Below, one piece after another: positions 27,512 through 35,958 of a stretch of DNA of 64,000 bases. Origin of the DNA: WTFY01 sp965203725. Lineage in GTDB: Bacteria > Pseudomonadota > Gammaproteobacteria > UBA4575. The DNA lies in NCBI GenBank assembly GCA_965203725.1, contig CBDBDH010000002.1:725718-789717 (forward strand). The letters run 5' to 3'. The position numbers and the translations under genes were made by a program. How positions within the stretch are numbered: position 1 is the stretch's first letter; every line of letters starts with the position of its first letter. The notes below the pieces were generated by a model. The model did not search any database. It was not told where the DNA came from and was given only the letters and a program-made list of their open reading frames with translations.

Positions 27512-29032
27512 TTATTGTTGCTGGAGAGAGTTATAGAGTTTCCGGTATTGACTTGCCAATTTCTGCCCTTTGGATATTTCGGCATGAGTCAAAAATTCGG
27601 CAATTTTATCTTGCCATAGCTTGGCTGGCTCATAATCCTGTGCATTTGCAACGCTGGCCCAAGCGTAGGCTTCTACACCATCCTGAAGGATTCCCTTGCC
27701 AAAAAAATACATCATGCCAAGCCGTACTTGTGCTCGTGCTGATCCCTGTTCTGAAGCTTTGCGATACCAATCCACAGCCTGAACATCATCCTCAGGAACC
27801 CCGTTGCCTTCATCATAGAAGCGGCCAAGACGGAATTGGGATTCAGCATGACCCTGTTCTGCAGCCTTCCTGTACCAGCCCACAGCCTCTGTATAGTCTT
27901 GAGGTACCCCTATCCCTTCCTCATACATACTCCCCAGATGGTATTGCCCTCGGATTGCCCCTTGCTCAGCAGCTTTCCGATGCCAGTAGACAGCCTGGAT
28001 TTCATCTTTTGGAATCCCTTGACCACTTGTGTACAGCAGACCTAGATTAGTCTGCGCCCCGGTATGCTCCTGTTCGGCGGCTTTTTGATACCAGATCGCA
28101 GCCTCAGCATGATTCTGGGGCACTTTTCCTTTCCCAAGGTGGTGTATAAAGCCAAGCCTGTATTGCCCCACGACCTCTCCTTGCTCAGCGGCCTTTCTAT
28201 ACCAGTAAGCTGCCTGGGTTTCGTCCTTGGGAGTTCCCCGACCAAATTCGTACATGATACCGAGATTAGTTTGCGCATAAACTAAGCCTTGCTCAGCAGC
28301 TTTTTGATACCAGCGCACAGCTTCAGCATCATCTTTGGGTACTCCTTTCCCATGCTCATACATCACACCGAGGTTGTACTGGCCCAGGTCCGCTCCATCT
28401 TCTGCAGCCTTGCGGTACCAGTGGACTGCCATGGCATCATCTTCAGGAGTTCCTAGACCATTTTCGAACATATGGGCGAGAGATACCTGAGCATCGATAT
28501 CTCCCTGTTCAGCAGCTTTATGCCACCAGTGCACGGCTTGGACATCATCCTTGGAAATTCCTTTACTACCTTGATGAAACATGCGACCTAACATGTTTTG
28601 CGCCAAGTAATCTCCCTGCTTACCGGATTTTTTCCACCAGTGCATGGCTTGTTGGGTGTCTGCAGATACCCCTTCACCCGTGGCATACATAACACCGATA
28701 TGGTACTGCGCCCGGGCCTGCCCCTGTTCTGCAGCCTTGAGAATCCACTGAAAAGCTTGAGCATCGTTTTCAGTCACTCCTTTGCCATAACGATACATGG
28801 CACCAACCATAGTCTGCGATCCAGCATGGCCCTGTTCTGCGGCCTCGTGATACCAGCGAAAAGCTTGGACATCATCCTTAGGGTCGCATACCCCTATGTA
28901 ATAAATAGTAGCCAAGTCAGCCTGAGCATCGATATCTCCCTGTTCAGCACTCTTTCTCAAAGCATTTAACTCGCACGTTGCATGTGCTGAACATGCAAGC
29001 AACATCAAACAAATCAGCAAGGGTTTGAGCAT
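27512..29032 (-). CDS. Secreted Sel1-repeat protein
   Basis: A 506-residue protein with about twelve Sel1-like (TPR-related) repeats of 36 residues, each with AVxWYRKAAEQGxAxAQxxLG and YxxGxGVPxD patterns. I choose the ATG at 29032 because it gives a good signal peptide (MLKPLLICLMLLACSAHATC), which suggests periplasmic location; an upstream in-frame codon at 29080 adds 16 residues without signal features. Sel1 proteins act as scaffolds, often in host interaction or signalling. The near-identical repeats could recombine. It converges with the ankyrin gene; together they look like acquired cargo. Confidence 0.88.
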   Translation of the reverse strand: MLKPLLICLMLLACSAHATCELNALRKSAEQGDIDAQADLATIYYIGVCDPKDDVQAFRWYHEAAEQGHAGSQTMVGAMYRYGKGVTENDAQAFQWILKAAEQGQARAQYHIGVMYATGEGVSADTQQAMHWWKKSGKQGDYLAQNMLGRMFHQGSKGISKDDVQAVHWWHKAAEQGDIDAQVSLAHMFENGLGTPEDDAMAVHWYRKAAEDGADLGQYNLGVMYEHGKGVPKDDAEAVRWYQKAAEQGLVYAQTNLGIMYEFGRGTPKDETQAAYWYRKAAEQGEVVGQYRLGFIHHLGKGKVPQNHAEAAIWYQKAAEQEHTGAQTNLGLLYTSGQGIPKDEIQAVYWHRKAAEQGAIRGQYHLGSMYEEGIGVPQDYTEAVGWYRKAAEQGHAESQFRLGRFYDEGNGVPEDDVQAVDWYRKASEQGSARAQVRLGMMYFFGKGILQDGVEAYAWASVANAQDYEPAKLWQDKIAEFLTHAEISKGQKLASQYRKLYNSLQQQ

Positions 29033-29356
29033 GGCTGGACTATAACATGCCTGCGCTACGCCAATTAGGACGTATGGCACCCTGTGTAAGGCAGTGCAGC
29101 ACGCTTCTATTAAGGGTTGCCTGATGCGACGGTATGCAATCTACGTTTTGACATTGATTGCCAACGAGCTGCATGTCTCCTATCAAAGCAATTGAGTCAA
29201 GCCTTGCCAAGTTCATCAGGCCCACAATATCACTAGAGGAACAAGTTAGAAGATCGGTGGCAACGTACAAATACGAACTATCATTTGCTGGAGCAGCGTA
29301 GACGTGGCATTCATCGCTGAAGTCCCGGAATTGCCGGGGTGTATGGCTCATGGTGA

Positions 29357-29728
29357 TGCCTGCAGGAGGCCTTTGTACAGGAATATATCGAAGGCATCAC
29401 ACTCAGGCAGTTAATTACCCAGGCAGGGTATCTCCCGGATGAAGTGCTGCAGGCTGGCTACAAAATTGTCCGGGTTGCCGAGGCGCATGGAATCCATGAT
29501 ATGGACATCTTTGAAGAGAATGTTTTGGTGGTCAAGGATGAGGATGCAGGAATTTGGACGCCAAAGCTGTACGATTTCAATTTGCTGCCTCAGCACATGA
29601 GTCCGCCCAATCCGTTCATTGCATTGGGCATCAAGATGGGATTGCGGAGAAAGTCGCGCAGGGACTATAGGAATCTGAGAAACTGGAAGCGGGCGGGTGA
29701 GCGGCAGAGGTCATCCGGCAAGAATTGA
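29357..29728 (+). pseudogene. 3' fragment of a protein-kinase-like gene
   Basis: In one frame from an in-frame stop at 29354 this encodes AFVQEYIEGITLRQLITQAG, then HGIHDMDIFEENVLVV and KLYDFNLLP. These fit the end of a kinase-fold protein: hinge (FVQEYIEG), catalytic loop (H-x-D-x5-N) and a DF-x motif. It resembles lipopolysaccharide-kinase or YrbL-type folds. The N-lobe with the ATP-binding Lys is missing, and no start codon with a ribosome site is present, so it is a 5'-truncated remnant. A bidirectional terminator-like hairpin follows. Confidence 0.65.
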
Positions 29729-29741
29729 ATTACAAAATGAA

Positions 29742-29763
29742 AAGGCCGCCTCTTGGCAGCCTT
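29742..29763. terminator. Bidirectional terminator-like hairpin
   Basis: AAGGC-c-GCC TCTT GGC-a-GCCTT forms an interrupted 8-bp stem with a 4-base loop, flanked by A-rich sequence on the left. It sits between the kinase fragment and the convergent FkbM methyltransferase gene. Confidence 0.55.
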
Positions 29764-29801
29764 AGTCACCGAGATTTGAAGTCAGTCCGCAACTCATTAC
29801 A

Positions 29802-30620
29802 TCAGCATCTGTCGAAAATGACATTGCGGAGGTCCGGAGATGCCTTGGGGCGCGCTGTAAATCCGAGTTCTTTCATCAACGCCATGATTTCCTGATTTCT
29901 GGGTGAATCCAGATCTCCTTCAATTTCGACGATCATTGAAGTGGCCTTTTTGAGGGTTTCCTGTCCGCCTCGGAGGATGTCGGCTTCCAGGCCGTCCACG
30001 TCAATCTTGATGTGAGTTGGCTGCAGCGGGGCAAACATCTTCATAAAGTCATCCATGGAAAAACCCACGGCACCCTGACAAAACTTGGTATCGATCACTT
30101 CACCAAACTGATTGATCTTGGTGCCGAATCCGTGCATGGCCGATCCTGCCTCAGTGCTGTCCATATTGAGCACGTCCAGCTTCGTTTCTTTTGAGAATGC
30201 CAGGCAATACGCCAAAATGCGCTTTGACAAATGGTTCATCTCAATGTTCTTGTTGAGCACGGCAAAGTTGCTACTCGCAGGCTCAAATGCGAGGACGTGT
30301 ACCAAGGGGTTGAGCGCAGCATAAAGGCTGTAAATTCCCACATTGGCACCGACATCCCAGAAACAGGCACCATCGGGCATCCCGTCAATCCATTCCAGGG
30401 TGTCAGGCTCTTTGTCATGAAGAAACCAAGCAGCACGGATGCAAGAACGAGAACTCGCATCCAGAAGCAACTCTCCTTTTTGGGTTGCAATGAGGACTGG
30501 CACCACCAGAAAGTCACAGGCGATGACTCTTGCCTCTCTGCGCCGCATGGGGCTCAGCGGGAGGGTGACAAGGCCGCCAAACGCAGCAATTACCCTTGCA
30601 AACAGTCTTCTTGTGCGCAT
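29802..30620 (-). CDS. FkbM-family SAM-dependent methyltransferase
   Basis: A 272-residue class I methyltransferase. The SAM-binding motif is CFWDVGANVGIYSLYAALNP (about 88-107), followed by HVLAFEPASSNFAVLNKNIE with the acidic ribose-binding residue, and the FkbM-type motif HIKIDVDGLEADILRGG (about 207-223). FkbM enzymes O-methylate sugars or small molecules, often in surface polysaccharide synthesis. The first ~30 residues are basic and partly hydrophobic. It is not linked to a polysaccharide cluster here; the neighbours are unrelated cargo. The substrate cannot be told from sequence. Confidence 0.88.
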   Translation of the reverse strand: MRTRRLFARVIAAFGGLVTLPLSPMRRREARVIACDFLVVPVLIATQKGELLLDASSRSCIRAAWFLHDKEPDTLEWIDGMPDGACFWDVGANVGIYSLYAALNPLVHVLAFEPASSNFAVLNKNIEMNHLSKRILAYCLAFSKETKLDVLNMDSTEAGSAMHGFGTKINQFGEVIDTKFCQGAVGFSMDDFMKMFAPLQPTHIKIDVDGLEADILRGGQETLKKATSMIVEIEGDLDSPRNQEIMALMKELGFTARPKASPDLRNVIFDRC

Positions 30621-30873
30621 CGTGGATTTTCCATGGACTTCATCATGGAGTGTCTGAACTTACCACGCAAGCCAGGACATTGAAACACCCTTTGGTTGAG
30701 AACTATGCGGCAAGGAATGCACCAGATTGCTCTCGTGCTTCTTGAGGTCTAGCCACTGCCTGAATTTTGTCTAGGCAAGGTGAATATTTTTAACGGCACC
30801 GCTTCTCATGTTCATGTGATATTCACAATATTCATCCGAAGCAAATTGCATAATGTTGCTTGAAGGAACCAGC

Positions 30874-31095
30874 TCACAGCTCCGCCGCTTCATCCAGCTC
30901 CACCCAGTAATGGGGCGGAGCGTCGATCCATTCGCCCTTGGTGTCGGTGTAGGTGGGATTGCCGTGATCGTCCATCTTGTCGGACACCAGGGCGACCCCG
31001 TAGATCGAAAGACAGCCGCCGCCATAATACGGCCAGCAGCCCAGGATCGTACTGCCGGGCTGAGGTTTTTGCTTCGAGGTCTTGATCCAGTTCAT
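30874..31095 (-). CDS. DUF551-like small protein
   Basis: A 73-residue protein, starting MNWIKTSKQKPQPGSTILGC and ending PPHYWVELDEAAEL. The opening W-I-x-x-S-x-x-x-P-x-x-G and the closing YW motif are those of DUF551-type proteins common in phages and islands. I choose the ATG at 31095 because homology starts there; an upstream in-frame start at 31275 would add 60 unrelated residues. Its function is unknown. It lies just outside the autotransporter inverted repeat. Confidence 0.65.
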   Translation of the reverse strand: MNWIKTSKQKPQPGSTILGCWPYYGGGCLSIYGVALVSDKMDDHGNPTYTDTKGEWIDAPPHYWVELDEAAEL

Positions 31096-31323
31096 GTCCG
31101 CGCCTCGCAGAACTTGCACAAATAAAAGTGCTGGCCCGGTGCCTGTCTGGATGTTGCCGCAGCAAACGAGGTTCCTGCTGCACAAGGAGCCCGAGCCAGC
31201 GACGCTGGCAATGCAGCCGCCAACGGGAAAGGACCAAATGAACAAAAGCAAGAGCCCAACTCGCAACGTCTGCATTCACGCGACATGTCGCACCAGCCCG
31301 GTCAGTACACACCAGACCCGAAA

Positions 31324-34300
31324 CCCTGTGCGGACCGGGAGGACGATCCGCACAGGCCACGGCAGGCCGGTCTACCAGTGGTAGCGGCCCTGCAAGGTCA
31401 GGGCATGCTCGGGCAGCACGTCGGATGCGGTGCTTTCGCGGCGGATCACGTCGAGGCGCAGCCCGAAGGATTCGCCCGGCTGGGTGGAGTTCAAACGCCA
31501 GCCGATGCGGTAGTTGCGCACGTCATCCGAGAGTTCGAGCCCGGCATTGGGCGTGCCGGTGAACTGCCCGTTGAAGGCGGGCAGGCCGTAGCCTACCTCA
31601 CTGTGCAGGCTTCGCTGCGCTTCGAACCCGCCGTCGCCCGCCGTCACGAAGCCGTGCGGGCGCTGTGCTCCCCACAACTGCTGCGTCGTGCTCGATGCCA
31701 CTCCCAAGGTGGGCGACAGCCTGAACGACAGGCCGCGCCCGTGGGTGCCGGGATCCAGGAGGATCGAGGCGCTCGCGCCCCATTCCTCGTAATCCGAGTC
31801 GGCGTGCGCAACCAGCATGCGCGCCTTCGCATCGACCGACAGGCCGGTATCCGGGTTCATATAGTTCAGGCCCGCACCGATCTCGCCGCCCGTGCCGGTC
31901 TCGGCATCGCCGCCGTCATGGCGCACGCCCAGCTCCAGCGACGGCCGCAGCGTCGCACCGTCACCGAAGTCGTAGCTGCGACCGCCCTCCAGCACGAGGC
32001 GCACGCGGCTCGCATCCGTCTCGGTATCCGACTCGCCCGAGATACGGTCCCACTCGGTGCGCACGAAGAACGCATCGGCCTTGAGCGCGAGATCCACACC
32101 GCCCGTCTCACCGGGTTCGAGCAGCGCACCGCGTGCCCCGAGGGCCGCCATGCGCAGGTCGATATCGGTCTTCGTCTCGATCCGCTCCCGTTCCCCGCGT
32201 GCGTCCTGCTTCATGGTCATCGACCCGGTGCCCCAGCCCGCCAGGGCCCAGGCCGAGACCCGTGGGCTCAGCCGGACCCTCGCGTAGGGGTTCACCGTGG
32301 TCATGGTGCTCTCCAGGTCGCCGGAGTCCACCCCGGGGTTGTCGAAGCTGCCGTCGCCCTCGCTCAGGCTCACCGCCACGCCCGCCAGCCAGCGGTCCCA
32401 TTCGGCATCCATGCCGAGCATGCCGGTGGTCACCTCGCCGTCGAGGCGCAGCGCGCCGTCATCGGTCGAGTCCTCACCGTCGAAGTCGCCGTGCGCCACC
32501 CGGCCCCAGGCGGCCAGACCCGGACCCGAGGCGCGGCCCCCGGAGGCAACGTGGAAGGCGCTGCCGAGCAGCAGGTCGCGTGGACCGAGGTCGCGCGAAG
32601 ACGCGACGGGTTCCCCGTGGCGGGCCTCGCCAAAGCCGCGCGCCTGCGCGAACAGGTCATCCTCGTCGTTCGAGGCGGGCGTCCCGTACGCCTGCGCCAG
32701 GCCGGTGAGGGCCTGCGCCAGCACGTCGCCGTCTTCGGTATCCGAGAGGTCAAGCGCCACCCCCGCCAGCGTGGCGTGGGCCCCCGGCGCCAGTCCGCCG
32801 AAGCGCTCCGAGACCGCTTCCGTCACCTGCGTGGCGATGGTGCGCCCGAAGCGCGACAGCCACATTGCCTGCAACGGATCGTCGTTGCGGATCACCCCCT
32901 TCGCCGCGCGGTGCATCTTGCGCAGATACGCCCCCTGCGGGTTCGAGAGCTTCAGCTTGAACGTCTCCTTGCCCTCGTCGATGGCGTCGTCAAGCAGCGC
33001 CACCGAGACCGTCTTCGCCGTCTCGCCCGGCGCGAAGGTCAGCGTGCCCGATGTGGCCGTGTAGTCCTCGCTGGCCGTGGCCGTGCCGTCGGCGGTGGCG
33101 TAATCCACCGAGACCGCCTGCACCGCTGCACGGTTCAGCGTCACTGCGAAGTCGAGGCTCGCGTCCTTGCCTTCCTTCGCCCGCGCGTCCGCGACCCGGA
33201 TGCGCACCGGGCCCGGGATCGTCGCCGACGCCTCGCCGAGCGCCACCGTCACGTCCTTCCAGGACTTCGGCTCGACCCGGACCCGCCACAGCACCGGGTC
33301 CAGACTCCACGCCCGCACGACCGCCCCGTTCGTTACCGTGAACGCCTCCGCAGCAGGCTTCGAGCCCGACTGCACGTCCAGCGTGAACGGCGCTTGCCCG
33401 TCATGCTCCGGCGGCACGTTGCTGAACGCCACCGTCACGGTCTGCGCCGCCGCAGCCCCGACCACCTCGACGCGGTACGTCGTGGTCGTCCCCTGCAATG
33501 GCTTCCCCGAACCGTCCGGTTCGAGCACCGTCACCTCCAGCTTGGTCGGGCCGGCCGACGACAGCGCCAGCGCCGCCGCCGTGCCGGAGGCGTGGACCTG
33601 TGTCTGCGCCAGAATCGTCGCCCCCCCGCTCGAAAGCAACAACACGCTCGGCGAGCCGTCCAGCGCGGCCTCCGCGCCCCACGACGGTGCCAGCGTCACG
33701 CCCGCCGTCCCCGACGGGACCTCCGCCCGGTAGGACAGCACATTCGGCGAGAAGGCCGGGCTCAGCGCCACCGCCTGCGAGTTGGCCGAGAGCGCAAGAC
33801 CGCTCAGCGGCCCGCCCGCCGCCGCGCGCGCCGCCGCCAGCCGCTGCCTCTCCGCTTCCGCGGCCGCCTCCGCCGCCAGCCGCGCCGCCTCCGTCTCCGC
33901 GTCCTCGTGGTTCGTAATCCTCAGGGTGAGCTCGGCAGCGCCCATGTAGGTCAGCAGGCTACTCCGCCTGCTGCACGTCGGGCAGTCCTCTATTTGCGAG
34001 CCGTCGTACTGAATGCCCGCATGGTCCGCCCTGACGCCGATGTCGATCGTCTCGCCGGAGTCCTCGTGCGCGTCGTCGACGACGTGAATCTCGAAGCTCG
34101 CGCTCCGGCTCCCCGAAGGGATGTGCAGCAGGTTCGCGGCCTGGACGGTCTCGGAAGACGTCCTTCCGAACCAGCCTTTGCCCTCGTTGCGCACCGGCCG
34201 CCTGTAATCGTCATATTCCGGACCGGCCGGTACCGGCGTGCGGTAGTCTTCCCCCCAGGTCGCCGTGCCGCCGAGGTTGACGGTCACATTCACGCCGCCG

Positions 34301-35725
34301 TCAAGCGCCGGCTTGGGCAGCGTGACCGTCACCGTGACCGGCCCGCCGCCCTCGCGCGGCGCGGCGCTGGCGCTCAGGGTCGGAGGGGGGACCGTCGGCG
34401 GCGGCGCCAGCCGCACCGCGACTCGCTGGCCCTTGCGCCAATTCGGGCGGACACCGTCCCAGTAGAGAGCATATCCGCCGAACTCCTGAGAATTATCAAC
34501 GAGTAACTTCGTAGAGCCGAGATGCAACTCCAGCCCGGCAAGCTTCGACTTTATTTGCCGGGTTTGCCGGTTGAAAACGAGCCACATTCGATCAGCAGAC
34601 TCATGGCTCACAAACAGGGATTCGACTCGATAGGTCGCACCTTTGTGCTCGAACCTATGGGACCCGAGCACCACGGAGCAGTCGGCCAGGTTAACGTTAT
34701 AGCTGTCGTTGTCGCAGCCGAAACGCGTGCCGTCCTGATCGACTGTCAGCGTCGGTTTCCAGATACCCCAGCCCGGAGGATCGGCAGCGGGCACATCGGG
34801 GGCGGTCATCTCCAGCCTCACCTGAACCCGGCCCGACGCGGGCAGCGCGCCCAACCAAGAGTAGCCGTTTTCGCCTAAAGAGGCGTCTTCAACGCCATTC
34901 CGGTAGACGGAGAAACCGCCCACAGCGCCGTCCGCCAGCGACCAGCGCGTGCTGCCGACAACCAGCGTCGCGCGCTGCGCGATGGCAGCGGGGATGTTCC
35001 GATCCAACGCGATGTCGATCTGGTTTCGTCGAGTACCCGAGAAGACATAGTTAGTATGCTGGAGAACCGCGACCCGGTATCTCTGGCCGCCATAGCTGAA
35101 GCTGTCGTCCGTCAGCGCACCCCGGCAGCGATAGGTTGTTGAGACGAATCTCGGCTCCGTGCAACCGCGACCGACAATGTGACCGAAATGAGCCCGTGTG
35201 TAGTCGTAGTTCTGCACATCCAGCGTGGTGGACCAGAGGGTGACGGTACGCTGCGCCTGGGCGGGCGCGGCCGCGAACAGGCCGAGCGCGCCGAGCAGCA
35301 GCACGAGGACGAGGGGGAGGTGCTTGCTTGCGCGCCCGCCAGGGGCGGCGGACGGGTCAGGCTTGTGCGGGGAATCTGAAGGAGTCGGGGAAGTCGGCGT
35401 GTACAGTCCGGCCCGTCGCAGCACACACATCATAAGACGCTCGACGCTCTGCCCCAGTGTAGCATAGTGCCCGGTCGCAGTGGCGGTTCTCTCGGATGAA
35501 GCAAATGCTGATTGCATGGTCGGATCTCCCTTCATGATCTGTTTAATGCAGCGGGTCCAGCACCACCACACACACCCCGGAATCGTACGTCCGGGTTCCT
35601 GAAGTGTGTCGGGGGATGGTACTGCTCCCTGTTATTGTTTGATGCCTGTGCAGGCAATTTTCATTAAAGGCCTATAAGATACCAGAAAATCCACTGCATT
35701 TCTTTTCCCGAGGCCTGGCGCACCC
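31324..35725 (-). repeat. Left arm of a large inverted repeat (autotransporter A copy)
   Basis: This segment is an inverted copy of 45110-49752. Homology is near-identical over the upstream element, leader and signal region (35725 to about 35270) and over the last ~2.1 kb (Calx-beta and barrel, plus the hairpin after the stop). It is lost in the central passenger (about 33500-35270). A 10-bp stem hairpin CCTGTGCGGA/TCCGCACAGG at 31325-31356, just past the stop codon, is conserved at 49720-49751. Confidence 0.85.
31372..35517 (-). CDS. Autotransporter A, Calx-beta passenger and beta-barrel
   Basis: A 1381-residue type V secreted surface protein. The ATG at 35517 follows AGGGAG and is preferred to 35571. 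It has a long N-terminal extension with the signal helix at about residues 65-88 (HLPLVLVLLLGALGLFAAAP), two copies of a ~110-residue W/C-containing passenger domain, further beta-rich domains, one Calx-beta domain (VSVDYATADGTATASEDYTA, LTFAPGETAKTVSV), and a C-terminal autotransporter barrel ending LTLQGRYHW. It would display its passenger on the outer membrane. Its ends are near-identical to autotransporter C, its middle is not, which points to gene conversion or domain swapping. The gene appears intact. Confidence 0.9.
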   Translation of the reverse strand: MQSAFASSERTATATGHYATLGQSVERLMMCVLRRAGLYTPTSPTPSDSPHKPDPSAAPGGRASKHLPLVLVLLLGALGLFAAAPAQAQRTVTLWSTTLDVQNYDYTRAHFGHIVGRGCTEPRFVSTTYRCRGALTDDSFSYGGQRYRVAVLQHTNYVFSGTRRNQIDIALDRNIPAAIAQRATLVVGSTRWSLADGAVGGFSVYRNGVEDASLGENGYSWLGALPASGRVQVRLEMTAPDVPAADPPGWGIWKPTLTVDQDGTRFGCDNDSYNVNLADCSVVLGSHRFEHKGATYRVESLFVSHESADRMWLVFNRQTRQIKSKLAGLELHLGSTKLLVDNSQEFGGYALYWDGVRPNWRKGQRVAVRLAPPPTVPPPTLSASAAPREGGGPVTVTVTLPKPALDGGVNVTVNLGGTATWGEDYRTPVPAGPEYDDYRRPVRNEGKGWFGRTSSETVQAANLLHIPSGSRSASFEIHVVDDAHEDSGETIDIGVRADHAGIQYDGSQIEDCPTCSRRSSLLTYMGAAELTLRITNHEDAETEAARLAAEAAAEAERQRLAAARAAAGGPLSGLALSANSQAVALSPAFSPNVLSYRAEVPSGTAGVTLAPSWGAEAALDGSPSVLLLSSGGATILAQTQVHASGTAAALALSSAGPTKLEVTVLEPDGSGKPLQGTTTTYRVEVVGAAAAQTVTVAFSNVPPEHDGQAPFTLDVQSGSKPAAEAFTVTNGAVVRAWSLDPVLWRVRVEPKSWKDVTVALGEASATIPGPVRIRVADARAKEGKDASLDFAVTLNRAAVQAVSVDYATADGTATASEDYTATSGTLTFAPGETAKTVSVALLDDAIDEGKETFKLKLSNPQGAYLRKMHRAAKGVIRNDDPLQAMWLSRFGRTIATQVTEAVSERFGGLAPGAHATLAGVALDLSDTEDGDVLAQALTGLAQAYGTPASNDEDDLFAQARGFGEARHGEPVASSRDLGPRDLLLGSAFHVASGGRASGPGLAAWGRVAHGDFDGEDSTDDGALRLDGEVTTGMLGMDAEWDRWLAGVAVSLSEGDGSFDNPGVDSGDLESTMTTVNPYARVRLSPRVSAWALAGWGTGSMTMKQDARGERERIETKTDIDLRMAALGARGALLEPGETGGVDLALKADAFFVRTEWDRISGESDTETDASRVRLVLEGGRSYDFGDGATLRPSLELGVRHDGGDAETGTGGEIGAGLNYMNPDTGLSVDAKARMLVAHADSDYEEWGASASILLDPGTHGRGLSFRLSPTLGVASSTTQQLWGAQRPHGFVTAGDGGFEAQRSLHSEVGYGLPAFNGQFTGTPNAGLELSDDVRNYRIGWRLNSTQPGESFGLRLDVIRRESTASDVLPEHALTLQGRYHW

Positions 35726-35958
35726 TTCGCCGGGATGGCCTGATTAATAGAGGGGATGGTTGGATGACAGTGGATTTTACGGTATCTTACGGGATATTGA
35801 TGAGAATGGCCTGCGCGGGCGACGGCTGAAGGGCTGTACAGCGGACAGGGGCTCAAATAATCACAGGGAGCAGCACCAACCCGAACGCACCATGCTGGTG
35901 CGGGTTCGGGAGTGATGAGGGGCGCCTGCAAGTCATAGTTGCTAAAGGAGAACTGACC
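35518..35958. promoter_or_regulatory. Divergent control region of autotransporters A and B
   Basis: A 53-bp element is found here twice, outward-facing: 35644-35696 (minus, for A) and 35768-35820 (plus, for B). A third copy lies at 45140-45192 before gene C. All three begin CAGTGGATTTT, contain GGTATCTTA and end with an inverted repeat GCCTG-NN-CRGGC. The A and C copies are identical; B differs at 13 of 53 positions. Leaders of 126 bases (A, C) and 138 bases (B) follow. Each contains a hairpin: CCCGGA/TCCGGG in A and C, and CCGAACGCACCA/TGGTGC-GG-GTTCGG at 35881-35909 in B. Ribosome sites are AGGGAG or AAAGGAG. Confidence 0.6.

Noticed and set aside
29040..29351. 103-codon minus-strand frame upstream of the Sel1 gene
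   Set aside because: No ribosome site, no homology I recognise, and it runs through the probable Sel1 promoter.
31285..34506. Long plus-strand frame of 1073 codons opposite autotransporter A
   Set aside because: It is the antisense shadow of a GC-rich coding region; composition is Arg/Ala/His-rich with no domain, and the minus-strand protein has clear domains. The same applies to the minus-strand frames at 36596-38494 and 45892-48459.
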